64,000 nucleotides of DNA, taken from NCBI GenBank assembly GCA_029215795.1, contig JARDYH010000002.1, positions 200,058,310 through 200,122,309 of the forward strand. Reading direction: 5' to 3'. Position 1 is the first letter of the stretch; every line of letters begins with the position of its first letter. Below are positions 33,539 through 46,165 of the stretch, in pieces. The translations under genes and the position numbers were made by a program. This stretch comes from Anniella stebbinsi. Its lineage: Eukaryota > Chordata > Lepidosauria > Squamata > Anniellidae. The notes under the pieces are model-generated. The model saw only the letters and a list, made by a program, of their open reading frames with translations. It had not been told where the DNA came from and did no database searches.

Positions 33539-34071
33539 GCCTTAGCAAATAGTGTAGGGAGCATTAGGACTCAGTGGATGAGGTGAGTATATTCATGGAT
33601 TCAAGCTGCATAACTTTGAATAGCAGCGTCTTTTTGGTCTGCTTAACATTATACCAGATTCAACAGACAGCTTAATGGATGATCCACAGCAGTGCATGGC
33701 TTTCTTTCCTTTCTTTTCCTTTCCCTTTCTTCTCTCTTCTCTTTTATTGGGACTTGCTGTGTGTAGTCACAGTCCTGAGACCCAGTTTGATGACCCAAGG
33801 CCAGCCCCCCATCTCCAAGTGCTGTCTTTTGCCTTTTGCCAATACAACTTATTACCCTGTCTGTTGCAGTTGTCTACGTTTCGCTACCCTATTTTGTCTT
33901 TTTAGAAAGAGTCTCAAATAAGTGAAGTAATTCAGCCAGAGTCAAGTGAGTTGTTTTTTCGTTTGATTGTGTGTGTGTGTGTCTAGTATGAATGAACAGA
34001 AAGCAGACACAGAAGTACTTTGAAACAGAAAAATCCATGCCCTTCCTGTCTGGAATGTGATTTGATGACAT

Positions 34072-34110
<39 letters not shown>

Positions 34111-34299
34111 TAGGGCCTGTATTCTGTATTCCATAATACAATCACAGTCTGCAAAAACCCAGAGCTCTGGGCATTAAAAAAGGGCATTTCCATGCACAAT
34201 TTAAAGTGTTGGTTCTTATATTTCAACTCCTAAATAGTTTGATTCCAGGTTATTTGAAGAACCACCTTCAGTTATGTGAACCTGCCTATAAGAAGCTTA
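33539..34299. other. Unassigned DNA with (TA)n
   Basis: Pyrimidine-rich stretch at about 33700-33745 and (TA)n at 34074-34108. No gene is recognised. Confidence 0.4.
34074..34108. repeat. (TA)n microsatellite
   Basis: About 35 bases of TA dinucleotide. Confidence 0.95.
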
Positions 34300-34423
34300 C
34301 TTATACTGAGTCAGACCATCAGTCCATCTAGCTCAGTATTGTCGAAACTGGCTGGCCAAGGTATTAGGTGGGATTCTTTCCTAGCTCTGCCTGGAGATGT
34401 TGCAGATTGAAACCGGAATCTTC

Positions 34424-34463
<40 letters not shown>

Positions 34464-34668
34464 TATTATTTATTTCATTTCTAACCCGCCTCTCCATCTA
34501 GATCGAGGCGGGGAACAACACCAAATATAAATATAAAACAATAAAATAGATAAACCGTTAAAACAGATAAAAACAAATACATTATTAAAAACATCTTAAA
34601 ATTAAACTGGATAGGCCTCCCTTCTACATGCAAACCATGTGCTCTACCACTGAGCTACGGACCCTCCT
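34300..34668 (-). mobile_element. tRNA-headed SINE, split by a LINE tail
   Basis: On the minus strand the head starts GGAGGGTCCGTAGCTCAGTG (A-box-like TAGCTCAGTGG, about 34647-34658), followed after the insertion by a B-box-like GGTTTCAATC near 34402-34417 and the body ending near 34300 with TCTGACTCAGTATAAG. The anticodon-arm region resembles a tRNA-Ala(UGC). It is a SINE, not a tRNA gene: the intact fold is interrupted and followed by a SINE body. Confidence 0.75.
34420..34626 (-). mobile_element. L2-type LINE 3' end inserted in the SINE
   Basis: (ATT)n tail at about 34424-34462, then the AACCCGCCTCTCCATCTAGA terminus of the same subfamily as 38985-41052 and 43388-43651. CTTCTA at 34420-34425 and 34621-34626 brackets it; the SINE reads through once one copy and the insert are ignored. 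Confidence 0.82.
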
Positions 34669-37600
34669 TTTAAAAGATGAACCACAGAGGTCTCCTTACA
34701 AGTCTGCCATTAAAATCTATCAGGTTGCAGGCACAATAGGCAGGGCCTTTTAAATGGGGATCCCATCCCTGTAGAATTTCCTCTCTTGGGATGTGCATTT
34801 GGCTTTTTCTCTGGCTGTTTTTAAATAGGCCTTAATTACTTGATGACAGTGATTCCAATCATCCAGAGGTCTTCCTTTGCTTTCATTTCAGCGATACAGC
34901 ATTTCACAAAAACTATAGTTTGTTATGGCGGCATGGGGGAATGCAATCCTTTCTTCATCTAGCAGGGCATTTGCAATTTAGAAATTGAGTAATCTAAAAT
35001 TTACTGCTCAGGTGCCAATATAACTTGTGAATTAAAGGACATGGATATTAATACACATTCTATAGTTTTTTTTAAAAAACAGCTGGTGTCCTGATGTGGA
35101 TGTGAAAACAACTAGTGAGAGAGGGAAGAAATTCATTATCAAGCAGCATAGGCTCTGGAACTAAAGCAGTATATTCACAGCTATAAGCATAAATAGAACG
35201 GATGTAGTTAATTGATTCATCAGTTATATCAATGAACTGAGACAAAATTTCATTGTTTTAAAAGGTAGTCATGATGATTTAAAAGGTAGTTAGACAGCGC
35301 TTTTTTAAAAAACAACTGAATTATTTTTAATAAATGTTCCTAAGAACTGCAGGTACCATCTCAAAAAATGTTTTCATTCCTGTTCAAATTTATGCAAATG
35401 TAAGAGATGAATTGATTTACTAAAACACATACAATTTATTGAATAAGGCTGCACACCTATGTGGGAGTAAGGACCATTGAACTCAATGAGGCTTATTTTT
35501 GTACAGGCATGGAAAGAATGTGGTCCCGTCCAAGTCTATGGGTTGGATCAGATTTAGCCATGCTTAAAATATTTATTTATTTATTTGAAGAATCTCCCTC
35601 TCCTACTCTTCAGCCAAATAAGACTGCCAGAGTGGCTTACAGAAGTCAATAATAAGACCCTGCCCTCAGGCCTACAATGTAAAAGGCATGGCACAAAAGG
35701 AAAAGCCATTAGGAGGAAAGATGGGGGGAATCAAACACAGGCTCTAGTTCTTAATTACAAAGTTCTTATAATGACCTGCTGGAATGGAAAATAGTTCAAG
35801 GAGAGGAGAAGCCAAATACCACTGGTCTCTCCTTCCCCTCTTTCACCCCCTCCCTCTGTTTCAGCCTGATGGAATGGCTGTTGAAAAGCAGTAGTTGTCG
35901 GGAAGGATGAGCCTGATGGAGGTTGCATGTCAACACAGTTGATGGTGTCTCAGCTTCCCTTCACTCCCTCTGATCTCTAATTTATCACATTGATTTCAAT
36001 GGGTCACTTCTAAGCATGATTATGTCTGGATCCAACTCTTTAATTCTATGATCCACTATATGGCCACAAGCCTACTAGGGACTTACTAGGGACTTCCATT
36101 GAACACAGTGGGATTTAATTTGTTCTGAGTCAACATGCATAGAAATCTGCACTGTAAGATTTATTATTATTTTAGTGACTACCCTAGTAAACAGGGTTGG
36201 CATCAAGGGTGGGCATGATTGGGCACATCCTAACAGCCCAACCACAGCAGGGGCCCTCTGGCAAGAACCCCCTTGACTTGCTTCTCCTCTTCACCATTGC
36301 ACTCTGCTTGTTCACCTGCCCCTCACTCTGGCCCAGACAACAGCGGTGGTGAGAAATATAAGCAGTAGAAGCCACTACCTACTTGCTCACTGTTTCTCTG
36401 CCTTTCGAACAAGCGAGTGGTAGCAGTAATGGAGAGGAGGAGGAGCAAGAGCAGCTGATGACAATGGTGGTGAGAAGACAGACAGACGGACGGAGGGAGG
36501 GAGAGAGGGGACCCATTCAGGGTGCCTTGCCTACAGGCCCTCTATAACCTGGAGTTAGCACTTCTAATAAATAATTTGCCAATATGTTCATTGTGTTAAT
36601 CAGCATATGTTGCAGAAAGCACCAAAGAAGTAAGAAAAGAAGAAGAATGTAGCTATTTTAACAGGAATTCCTCCAGAGGGAATTTGACTTTTTTTTTTTT
36701 TTTTGGTTTGTAGTAAAAGTAACTTCCCGTTCTTTCAGGTGATTAATTTTAAGAGATTGGTCCTGCTGGAGTGACTAATACATCTATTTGTCCAATTATA
36801 TTTTAGTGTTAATTATACCACAGTGTTCCAAGCCTTTATTACGACACCTGAGAACTCATTGGGAGAGTCAGCATGTAAAGTCTCTGGGGCTTTGAAATGA
36901 GAGCATCTCTTTTTATAACTTCCAGACTTGCTACAGTCCTTTGGTGAGGATTTATAACTTCGCTGCATAGCCAACAGAGCCATCCTGCTACCGATTGAAT
37001 TGAGGCACAGGGTTGGATCCAGGATCTGCGTTCCTTGAGAGGAAGGGACATTCTCTGAGAGAAAGGGCTGTGCTCATGGAAGCTCCCCCTCATCCAATTT
37101 TCGGGATTCCCCCTCTTGCCCACACCATAAGTTAGCCCATTCAGCATGGTCTCCTGATTCTCTGTATAGCATTTTCAGGGGGCAGGAGGAGCTGCCATAG
37201 AAGAGGTCGGGGACGTCCACTTCCATCAGTGCAATTTGTCCAGCATCAATCTGGATCCAACTTCAGGCAGTGAAATGTCTGGCCAAATATTTGTAATTAA
37301 CATGATGAAAATACGTATGCTTTGAAAGAGATTAGTTCTTTGTATGGGGTGTGGACACTTACCCAAAAAACAAACAAACAAACAAACAGTAAAAGTAAGT
37401 CTTAAAAATCTATCCAAGTTTCAAATTTAAATTTAAAAACACACTTTTTAATTAGAATAGAGCCATTGATACCCTGTGGTATCACTGCTTCTTGGGCTGT
37501 ATATCATAGGAAAATGTAGCTTGTTATTTCAATCAGCACAGAGTGCAATCCTATGCATGTTTACTCAGACATATGTCCCAATGTGTTCAATAAAGCTTAT

Positions 37601-38689
37601 TCCCAGATATGTCTTCATAATAGTGTAACCTTAGAGCCAAGTTTTAACTGTGTTGGTAGTTGCACTGCCATTTTATTGCACAGTATTTATTCCTTAGGTT
37701 GATTTAACATCATTGATTACAGATGAGGTGTTGGTACCTCTTTCAGTTAAGAGTCAAATTCAATTTTGGAGAAGCTCCCATATCCTCATATTGTCGCTTA
37801 AAGCTCTTGTTGCCAGTAAGAGCCTTCCTACACGAGTCATTTAATGTGCATTCCTGATTCCTCACTCACAGTAATTTGTGAGTGCTTTATATGACTTTGT
37901 CATCCTCCAGGGCCTCTCCCATGCTTTGCAACCATTATAGCAGGGTTTTTTTTTTCTAATAAGGAAAGTCTAGTAGTTTTGTGAATGGCAGAATGAAACC
38001 CTGCTGTATTTGTGCAATTCCACTATACAACAGCACCACCTAGTGGTTGTGTAACACATGTAAAGAAGCAATCTTAAGCCCACAAAAAATCCGGAAGCAG
38101 GATTCTCAGTAAAATGACAGGTTAAATGCTTCATGTAGAAAAGCCCTAAGTAACTCTTAGGAGAGAGCACTGTAATGTTTTAGAACGTGGGAAAACTGCA
38201 CGAAACCAGGAATCCACCCAACAACAGGTGGTCAAGGAAAGGGGGAGAAAAGGGAAGAAGTTATGGCCATATGAGGCCAGACTGTAACAACAGGTGAGTG
38301 AGATTTGGCCCACAGGCCTAAGGTTCCACCGTTTATGCTGGTATCCTGCAATTCATTGATTTTACAGTGGTATTATTAAAGTTCAGAGATCCTGAGCTAG
38401 ATGGACTTGACAGAAGGCTCTGACTTGACATAAGGCAGTTTTCTATGTTCTGTTGGCTCTGGACTTTAGCTGGACAAAATTCCAGCGGTGCATCAAGTGG
38501 TAGGCCCAGGATGTCTCTAGATCATAGCAGCAGTAGTGTTCATCCATCCACACTCCTGCTATGGCATTGAGGAAGAGCTCCGTATGCTATAACAGGCCTG
38601 ACTCTTTTTCCTTAGGGATTCTTCTCTTTGTTTATTTGCCCTTTTGTCCTATTGTTGGTCCCTCAGGTTACTTGTTTTGGAACATTGGC
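34669..38689. other. Low-repeat intergenic DNA with scraps
   Basis: No gene is found. Recognised scraps: interspersed remnants at about 35470-35560, 35983-36045, 36085-36150 and 37546-37610 (GCAATCCTATGCATGTTTAC); a LINE 3' tail on the minus strand at about 35570-35660 (TTCAGCCAAATAAGACTGCC); a purine-rich patch near 36425-36510; a T run near 36690-36705; SINE-like tail sequence at 38395-38455. ORFs at 36184-36375 and 36839-37147 show no motif. Confidence 0.4.
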
Positions 38690-38945
38690 CTTTATTTACA
38701 TGTTTTGTTTGCATTTTTTTAATATTTGGGGGAGTTTCTCAAAGCATTGTTGGAAAGATTTTAAAATAGATACTTTATCCTGGCCATAAATTGGAATTTT
38801 TTGTTGTTGTGGAGGACATGGATGGATAAGGTATTTTTTACTTTGGATCAATTAATAGGTTCAGAAGATGAGTTTATGCCATTTTCTGATTTGTGTGTTA
38901 AGTATAATTTACTGCTATGGCTGAATGGCAATACTTGTTTTGGAA
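38690..38945 (+). mobile_element. L1 ORF2 fragment, upstream copy
   Basis: Encodes FFTLDQLIGSEDEFMPFSDL, an L1 ORF2 C-terminal-half segment that is encoded again at 41215-41350. Ends near the start of the L2 insertion. Confidence 0.7.
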
Positions 38946-38984
38946 TCCTTATGGTTAGAACTGCTTTATGGGGAAATCTGATGG

Positions 38985-41052
38985 CGGAAAACTCGACTTA
39001 TATCTGATAAGACACGACATAGAGAACATCTTCGTTCCTATGGAGTGGCAATATGTGTAGCGAAGGAAGCTTTCTTCTCTGCAAGCATTGCATCTGCAAA
39101 CTCGCATCCAGCAGTACTGTTCAGGTTGGTGAGGGGTCTAACTCAGGCACCTTCCCCCCTGAACCCGATTTTAGAGCCTTCGGTAGTTTGCTGTGATGCC
39201 TTTAACGATCATTTCACAGATAAAATCTCTCAGATAAGAGCCAATTTAGACGCCATCGTTATAGCAGAAGCTCACAATGGAGTGTCCAGCAACTCTGCGA
39301 GTAGGATTACACTGGATCAGTTTCAGTTGGTGAGTACCAAGGATGTGGACAAGCTGCTTGGACGAGTGAGGAAGACAACTTGCTCTCTCGATCCCTGTCC
39401 TTCTTGGCTGGTCGTACAGGGAGGAGATGCAGTTAGATCACATCTACAACATATTATTAATGCATCTCTCAGGGAAGGGAGTTTTCCAACATGTTTAAAA
39501 GAAGCGGTAGTATGGCCGCTTCTAAAAAAGCCCTCCCTGGATCCCCTGGACCTTAATAACTACAGGCAGATATCAAACCTTCTGTTTTTGGGCAAGGTGA
39601 TCGAGAGGGTGGTTGCCTTCCAACTCCAAGCAGTTTTGGATGATACAGATTTTCTAGACCCATTTCAAACCTGCTTCAGGGCAGGATACAGAGTTGAGAC
39701 CGCTATGGTTGCCTCAGTGGATGACCTATGCCTGAGTATTGACAGGGGGAGTGTGTCCCTGTTGGTACTTCTGGACCTCTCAGCGGCTTTCAATACCATC
39801 GACCATGGTATCCTTCTGGAATGCCTGAGGGGATTGGGAATTGGGGGCACTGTGTTTCAGAGGTTCTGGTCCTATCTCTCGGACAGGTTCCAGATGGTGA
39901 TGCTTTGGGATACTAGCTGCTCTGCAAAGAAGGAGCTGCTGTGTGGTGTACCACAAGGTGCCATTCTTTCCCCAATGCTGTTTAACATTTATATGAAACC
40001 GCTGGGAGAGATCATCCAGAGGTATGGGGCTGGGGGCTATCAGTATGCTGATGACACCCAAATATATTTCTCTATGCCTTCGACAACATCGTCAGCTAAG
40101 GATAGTGTGTTTCCTCTGAATGAATGCCTGGAGATGGTAATGGGCTGGATGAGGAAACACAAACTGAAGCTGAATCCAGAGAAGACAGAGGTGCTCCAAC
40201 CTGGGATTGGAGGTGTGTCAACCAGTTCTGGATGGTGTTACACTCCCCCTGAAAGACTGTGTTTGCAGCTTGGGGGTACTTCTGGATCCGTCACTCCAAA
40301 TGACAGCTCAGATAGATGTGACGGCCAGGAGTGCCTACTATCAACTTTGGCTGATACACCAGCTGCACCCCTTCCTAGAATTGGAAGACCTAAAGATGGT
40401 AGTGCATGTACTGGTAACTTCAAGGCTCGACTTCTGCAATGCACTGTACATGGGGCTACCTTTGTGCCTAGTCCGGAAACTTCAACTAGTTCAAAATATG
40501 GCAGCCAAGTTGGTCACCAGTATATCTAGGAGGAGTGACCACATTACACCAATCTTAAAATCACTCCACTGGCTGCTGATTCGTTTCCAGGTGAAGTATA
40601 AAGTGTTAGTTATTACCTTTAAAGCCCTACATAGTTTGGGTCCAGGCTACCTGCGGGATCGCCTTCTCCCATATAATCCACCCCACACACTCAGGTCCTC
40701 TGGGAAGAATTTTCTACAGTCAGCCAAAACTAAGCTGATGAGTGTTACCCAGAGGACCTTCTCTTCTGCTGCTCCCAGACTGTGGAATGGCCTGCCGGGA
40801 GAGATTCGACAACTTAGCAGTCTTCTTGAATTTAAGAGAGCCGTGAAGACTGATCTCTTCCAACAGGCCTACCTAGTTGAATTTTAATATGTTTTTAATA
40901 ATGTATTAGTTTCATTTGTTTTAATGTTTTATCTATTTTATGGTCTTTGTATTTATATTTATTTTTGTTCCCCACCTCGATCCAGAGGGAGAGGCGGATA
41001 ATAAATAAATAAATATATTATTATTATTGTTATTATTATTATTATTATTATT
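38985..41052 (+). mobile_element. L2-like LINE, most complete copy in the window
   Basis: Begins in the linker before the RT (RHREHLRSYGVAICVAKEAF), carries the whole RT and C-terminus, then a 3' UTR ending CCCCACCTCGATCCAGAGGG and an ATT-type tail to 41052. No endonuclease, so 5' truncated. It sits between two L1 fragments. Subfamily (TTATT tail, GGCGGATAATAAATAA) differs from the 1.8 and 48.8 kb copies. Confidence 0.88.
39003..40887 (+). pseudogene. L2 ORF2 reverse transcriptase, frameshifted
   Basis: A 494-codon frame (39045-40529) contains the RT: the LNNYRQISNLLFLGKV region, motif A (LLDLSAAFNTIDH; first catalytic Asp kept), motif B (CGVPQGAILSPMLFNIYM) and YADD at 40044-40055. The natural downstream part (PVLDGVTLPLKD to the stop at 40887) is in another frame at 40207-40887, so a frameshift falls near 40200. 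The C-terminal end has LWNGLPGEIRQ and FKRAVKTDLF. All RT catalytic residues are present, but the copy is truncated and shifted. Confidence 0.9.
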
Positions 41053-41464
41053 ATGACACTCGGTTCTCGACATGTTAGATTAAATAATCCTCCTCCTGCA
41101 ATCTTGGCTGCTAGAGAGGTATGTTGCATAGTATCGCGTCAATTGCAATTTTACCCATTTTCTCATGCAAAATTGACTTTATGGGGAAATCCAGATTTAA
41201 AAATTGGAAAAAAAAAATTGTTGTGGAGGACATGGACGAATAAGGCAATTTTTACTTTGGATCAATTAATAGGTTCAGATGATGAATTTATGCCATTTTC
41301 TGATTTGCTTGTTAAATATAATTTACCTGCTACAGCTGAATGACAATACTTACAATTCCAACATTTGCTGAAATCTAGGTTTGGGCCAGCTGCTTTTCAG
41401 CCTCAGAGCCTCCATTACTGTTAGAAACACTTATAGTAGCTGAGCAGACACGTTGATCCAAAAC

Positions 41465-41503
<39 letters not shown>

Positions 41504-42250
41504 TTTAGTAGTAGTAAATAAATACAACACTTGTAATTTAAGACAAGATTGTAATCGAGAATTATAGTGTCCTATTTTGCCCAATCAATGGACTGTTGCC
41601 TTAGAGACTGTGTCTGAAGTTTCTATGGATCTTAGGCTACGTCTTATTCAGCAAAAAATCCTGTTTCGGGTCTACTGGACCCCACAACGTCTTTTCAACA
41701 AGGGTCTACCTAATTTACATAATTGTTGGAGATGTAATGCACCTAATGCTTCTTTAACTCATATATTTTGGCAGTGCTCAGTAGTCTCCTCCTTTTGGGA
41801 GGAGGTTAAAATAAGGATAAATCTTGTCCTGAATCAATCTTTAATATGGAAGGATGCTCATGCCCTTCTAAACTACCTACCGGTTTCTTGGAAACTAACA
41901 CAGGGTCAGCTCAAATGGATTTTCAGAGCCCTCATGACAGCCAAGAGACTAATACTAACATATTGGAAGGATAAATTATCACCTCTCATAATACAATGGA
42001 TTGAGGACTTAATAACCTTATCAACATTTGAATGGGTGATATACAGGAGCAACTTGCAAATGGATAAATAAATGGCTATATGGTCTGATTTTTAAAAAAA
42101 CTATGTATAATTCTCTTTTTTAAAAAAATATATTCGATGAAAAATGATTACATCGTTGTATATATAATGTGTTTTTTTCATTTTTCACTATTTGTTTTTG
42201 TTTTTATTGTTCTATATTTTTTGAAATTCACAATTAAAAAAAAGGATATT
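41053..42250 (+). mobile_element. L1 LINE ORF2 3' half, decayed
   Basis: 41053-41343 encodes LTLWGNPDLKIGKKKLLWRT and the LDQLIGSDDEFMPFSDL segment. 41577-42071 encodes the C-terminal domain with the L1-type zinc knuckle (CWRCNAPNASLTHIFWQCS) through FEWVIYRSNLQMDK before a stop. The segment between includes a (TA)n run at 41467-41499. A T- and A-rich 3' UTR follows to about 42250. Frames are disrupted. Confidence 0.82.
41467..41499. repeat. (TA)n microsatellite
   Basis: About 33 bases of AT dinucleotide within the L1 remnant. Confidence 0.95.
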
Positions 42251-42438
42251 TTTTTTTTTACTATTTTGAGGCCAAGTACTTGGTGGGAAACCAATCCTAG
42301 GTTTTCTTGGAAGACACTGACCATTTAGATGTTTTCCAACCTGGTTGCCAGCCTGGCTTTTGGATTGAACTATTCTTGGTCACTTTGGTAGATGACTTTC
42401 CTTGGAAATGAACCAGGGTGCATCCAGGTGAAGCTTTT

Positions 42439-42631
42439 AGGGCAATATCCAATCAGACACTAGCACTAATGTAAATTATTTTGCGCTATCATATGAAACC
42501 CCTAGTGCAACAGAATTCCCTGGAAAATTCATCACACCAGCTAATGTTATTGGCATTGCATGTGCGTTAACGTAAATTGCAAGCACAGTGCAATTGACAT
42601 TGACACTAGCATCCAATTGGACACTGCCCTT
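42439..42631. mobile_element. MITE with AGGGCAATATCCAAT termini
   Basis: AGGGCAATATCCAATCAGAC on the left, ATCCAATTGGACACTGCCCT on the right as its inverted partner, and CTAATGTAAATTA / TAACGTAAATT inside. No clear TSD. Confidence 0.7.
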
Positions 42632-42779
42632 CTTGTGCAATCATCCTGCCAGAATTTGACAAGGGTTCTTCCACATGTAGCCCACCTGTATTTCCACTGC
42701 TTTCTTTTTTCTTTTTCATAAAAATCTATAAAGGATACCACAGTTAAGGATAATACTAGAACCCAGGGTCATCCCATGA

Positions 42780-43160
42780 AGCTGATTGATGGGAGATTCA
42801 GGACAGAAAAAAGGAAGTACTTCTTCACATAGCACATAGTGAAATGCTGGAATTCACTACCACGAGATGTGGTGATAGCCACCAATTTGGATGGCTTTAA
42901 AAGGGGTGGTAGTGGATAAATTCCTGGAGGAGAAGGCTATCAATGGCTGCTAGTCCCAATGGCTAAGTGCAACCTCCAATATCAGAGGCAGTAAGCTTGT
43001 ATACAGCAGTTGTTGGGGAACATGGGTGGGAGGGTGCTGTTGCACCATGTCCTGCTTTGTTGGTCCCAGGTCAACAGCTGGTTGGCCATTTTGTGAACAG
43101 ACTGCTGGACTAGATGGAACCTTGGTCTGATCTAGCATGGCTCTTCTTATGTTCTTAAAA
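42780..43160 (+). mobile_element. CR1-like LINE 3' end
   Basis: Last ORF codons (AAAGGAAGTACTTCTTCACA, a WNSLP-type region as GGAATTCACTACCACGAGAT) then the UTR, ending CTCTTCTTATGTTCTTAA. Best of the four CR1 ends here. Confidence 0.82.
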
Positions 43161-43239
43161 GATGAAATAGTTGCAAAATAGTTTTGATCAACAGTGCTAG
43201 GACTAGTAATGGGGGAAAATTCATTCAGTTCTTACTGAT

Positions 43240-43620
43240 GCAAACTTACCTAATTTTGCGCTTTTGAACCACTACGCAAACCAAAATTCAGTTAACCTTT
43301 AAATTTCACACTTAATTGAATTTTGCAGTGGAGTTCTCCAACCAAAATATGCATACAAAATTCATTTATTAAGAAAGAATGTTACTGTTACCCAGAGGAC
43401 CTTCTCTTCTGCCGCTCCCAGACTGTGGAATGACCTGCCGGAGGAGACTCGTCAACTTAACAGTCTTTTAGAATTTAAGAAAGCTATAAAGACTGTTCTC
43501 TTCCGGCAGGCATATCCAGTGTAATTTTTAGAATGTTTTTAGGATGTTTTAGTTTATGTATTTTATCATGTTGTTGTTCCCCGCCTCGATCTAGACGGAG
43601 AGGCGGGTAAGAAATAAATC

Positions 43621-43651
<31 letters not shown>

Positions 43652-43890
43652 GGATGCCTTATGTTAGGAAAATTGGTTGCAACAATGTGTATATTAGGCA
43701 AAAATGCATGTATTAGGAGAAATCTGCACAATAATACTTATGAATTTTTATGCGAACTTTAAAAAAAGTTCAGGATGGAATGAATTTAAGACCGGAGAAA
43801 TTCTCAAAGTATAAGATGGACTGAATTTAACGGTAGAAAAATGGGAAACTGAGAGAAACTGAAACTTACAGATTTGTTCATCCCTAACTA
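43240..43890. mobile_element. AT-rich hAT-like MITE, split by an L2 fragment
   Basis: AAAATTCATTCAGTTCTTAC and AATTTTGCAGTGGAGTTCTC on the left, with inverted counterparts on the right ending TTTGTTCATCCCTAAC. The host sequence is interrupted at about 43388-43651. Confidence 0.6.
43388..43651 (+). mobile_element. L2-like LINE 3' end
   Basis: Starts in the terminal ORF codons (RTFSSAAPRLWNDLPEET region), has the CCGCCTCGATCTAGACGGAG terminus and an (ATT)n tail. Same subfamily as 38985-41052. Confidence 0.85.
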
Positions 43891-45474
43891 GAACCCGTCC
43901 ATCTGGAAGCAACCTCTATTGATTTCCTTGGATCTCTTAGCAGGTTTTGACCCAGATCATGGTGTCTGGGTCAAAATACCAGGACTGCCTGGTATTTTGT
44001 GGTGACTCCAGTCCTTTCTGGAGGGTAATGCTCGGAAGATGTACTTCTTTTCCACTCATAACCTTTGGCATATCAGGTGCCATAAGGTTCTATCTTGCTC
44101 CACCCCATTCTTTTAAACATGTACATAAAACCATAGGATGAGATGATATCGAGATTTTAGCCTGTTATCATCAGTATATGACTTCCTGATTTGCTTGAGT
44201 GATTTCTGTATAAGTTTTATAGTTTTATTGTAACCCCACCCCAGACATAAGTTACATGAAGGTGGGATATAAATTGCAATAACAACCAAACAAATGCTGT
44301 GGGGTTCCTTTCCCTATTTTTTTTTAATGAAGCCATACACTGATTGAATTTACTTCAGTGCATGTTGTGTTGTCATTTTGCTTTTAGTGAATGAATCTGG
44401 TTTCTCATGCTCTTTTCATATCATGTGTAAATCAATTTCAATCCTCTGATCTCCAGCGAACACCTGTCCTCTAGACTTTGGAAGGCCTTTGGTTCCACAC
44501 ATAATTATACTCAGAGGAATGCATGTTTCCAGATCAGCCCTTTTCAAAACCATGTTCTGACCCCATAGCATGGGGAACGTACACAGACCATTCACGGATG
44601 CAAGTAACTGTCAAACTAGCTTTGTTTTTCCCCCTAATGTTACTTGGCTCCAATTCTGTTAATGGAAGATAGTTTGTAAAATGAAGATTAGAAGAGTCAT
44701 GCACTTCAAATACATTTTACAGACCCGTGTGCTAGTCCTTCTCACCTCATGAATTCAGAAGTGTCTATGAATTTGGGGATTGTTGTTGGAGGATGATCTC
44801 ATCTCCCAGCTTTACAAATTCTCTTGTTTCATTTTCCCCTGCAACTCATTCTGTGTATTTACAGCCAAACTTTGCTGACAAGGACAAATTAACCCCTTCT
44901 TCCTTTTATATTTTCTATTGTGTTCACCACCCAAAGGCAAAATGGGCCACAGGTTTCTGTTCAGAATGAGCTATTCATTGTGGTGGTTTCAATCATTTAT
45001 ATGACTTCAGAAGTGGGACTTTACAATACTACAGGTAAAAAACAACAACAACAACAGACAGCTTTCAATGGTGACATCAGCAAAATGGTCATTCCAACAT
45101 GGCAATTGCAGTTGCCAATTAGGCTTTAACAAGTGATCTAGAAAAACCAGCTTCAGTGTCTAGCTGCTCAAACTGAGAAATGTAAAGTGTATATATGTTT
45201 CTCCTATTATGCAGTGCATAGTAGAAGGAAAGCTTTTCATGAAACTAGATTATAGAATGTATAGAACTAGAGTATTGGAAAGGTGAGATGAACCATATTT
45301 CTATTGAAGTCATTATAATTATTTCTAAATTTGCAATGATAGATATTAATTAGTATATGCAAAATTTTGTGCAAATCAGTATCCCCTTTCAATCTCTATT
45401 TTGCATTTCCTCTTCTTTGGCAATTCATAAATGGCCACCCTACTTCTGCATGAATGTGTGAGAGCTAAAAATAG
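43891..45474. other. Unassigned DNA
   Basis: 44230-44295 resembles a LINE or SINE 3' end (AGGTGGGATATAAATTGCAA). No gene is recognised elsewhere. Confidence 0.4.
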
Positions 45475-46165
45475 GGCCTTGTCTACACCAGCCGTTTATT
45501 CCAGGATAATATCAAAGTCGTTCCTACTGGGCCACAGGATGCACAGCTGATCCCACTGTGATCTCGGGTCGACCCCTCAGTTATTCAGGAATATCGCTGA
45601 TTGTTTTTGTCATTTTTTTTGGCTCTCTTGCTATAATCTGGAAGTCCGTGGCTGGTGTGCCCCCCCTTTGCAAAGTTGTTCCTGTTTGGCATGAGTTCCT
45701 GGCTTGGCGAACAGCCAACCCGCTCTCAGGGGTGTGTCCAGCGGTTTCGGAGGTGTGTGGGAGTGGATCCGTCCGCCATTTTTGGCACATTGATTGGTTA
45801 TCAGCATATTTTGGTGCCGACCATGCGTATTTTTTTAACACAAACATATCTCTGTGTAGCATCGCATATTCGCTGGACCTCCTATCCACCCCATGCGTAG
45901 CTGTGATTTTGTGTTAATGCGCATCCCTTCTGATTCATAAAAAAATCCCATAGCTGCGTCATCTGCCTAGCCCTGCCTACTTCTCCCAATTCACATGCAG
46001 AAGCACTGACAGGGGACACATGGCCTCCCACAATGGCACTCCTGTCACGGCGGGAAACTTCCCTCGTGTGTACCCTATGAGTGGCGATTGCGGAAGCAGG
46101 GAACCATCACAATCACCTCTCCTCTGTTGCGAAATGGCTGTAGGTGTAGATTAGCCCTGGGGATG
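45475..46165. mobile_element. Harbinger-like non-autonomous element
   Basis: GGGCCTTGTCTACACC on the left and GGTGTAGATTAGCCC on the right are inverted ends like those of 51977-52483. The interior shares long blocks with 8085-8460 (GCCATCTGCCTAGCCCTGCC type). The flanking triplets do not match. The 119-codon frame at 45558-45917 is internal and unrecognised. Confidence 0.72.

Noticed and set aside
34639..34668. tRNA-Ala-like sequence as a functional tRNA gene
   Set aside because: It is the head of a SINE, followed by a SINE body and interrupted before the B-box region, so no full cloverleaf exists.
39045..40529. 494-codon frame as a host protein gene
   Set aside because: It is L2 reverse transcriptase with 3' UTR and tail, and the frame shifts near 40200.
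45558..45917. 119-codon frame
   Set aside because: Internal to the Harbinger-like element at 45475-46165, with an overlapping frame on the other strand and no motif.
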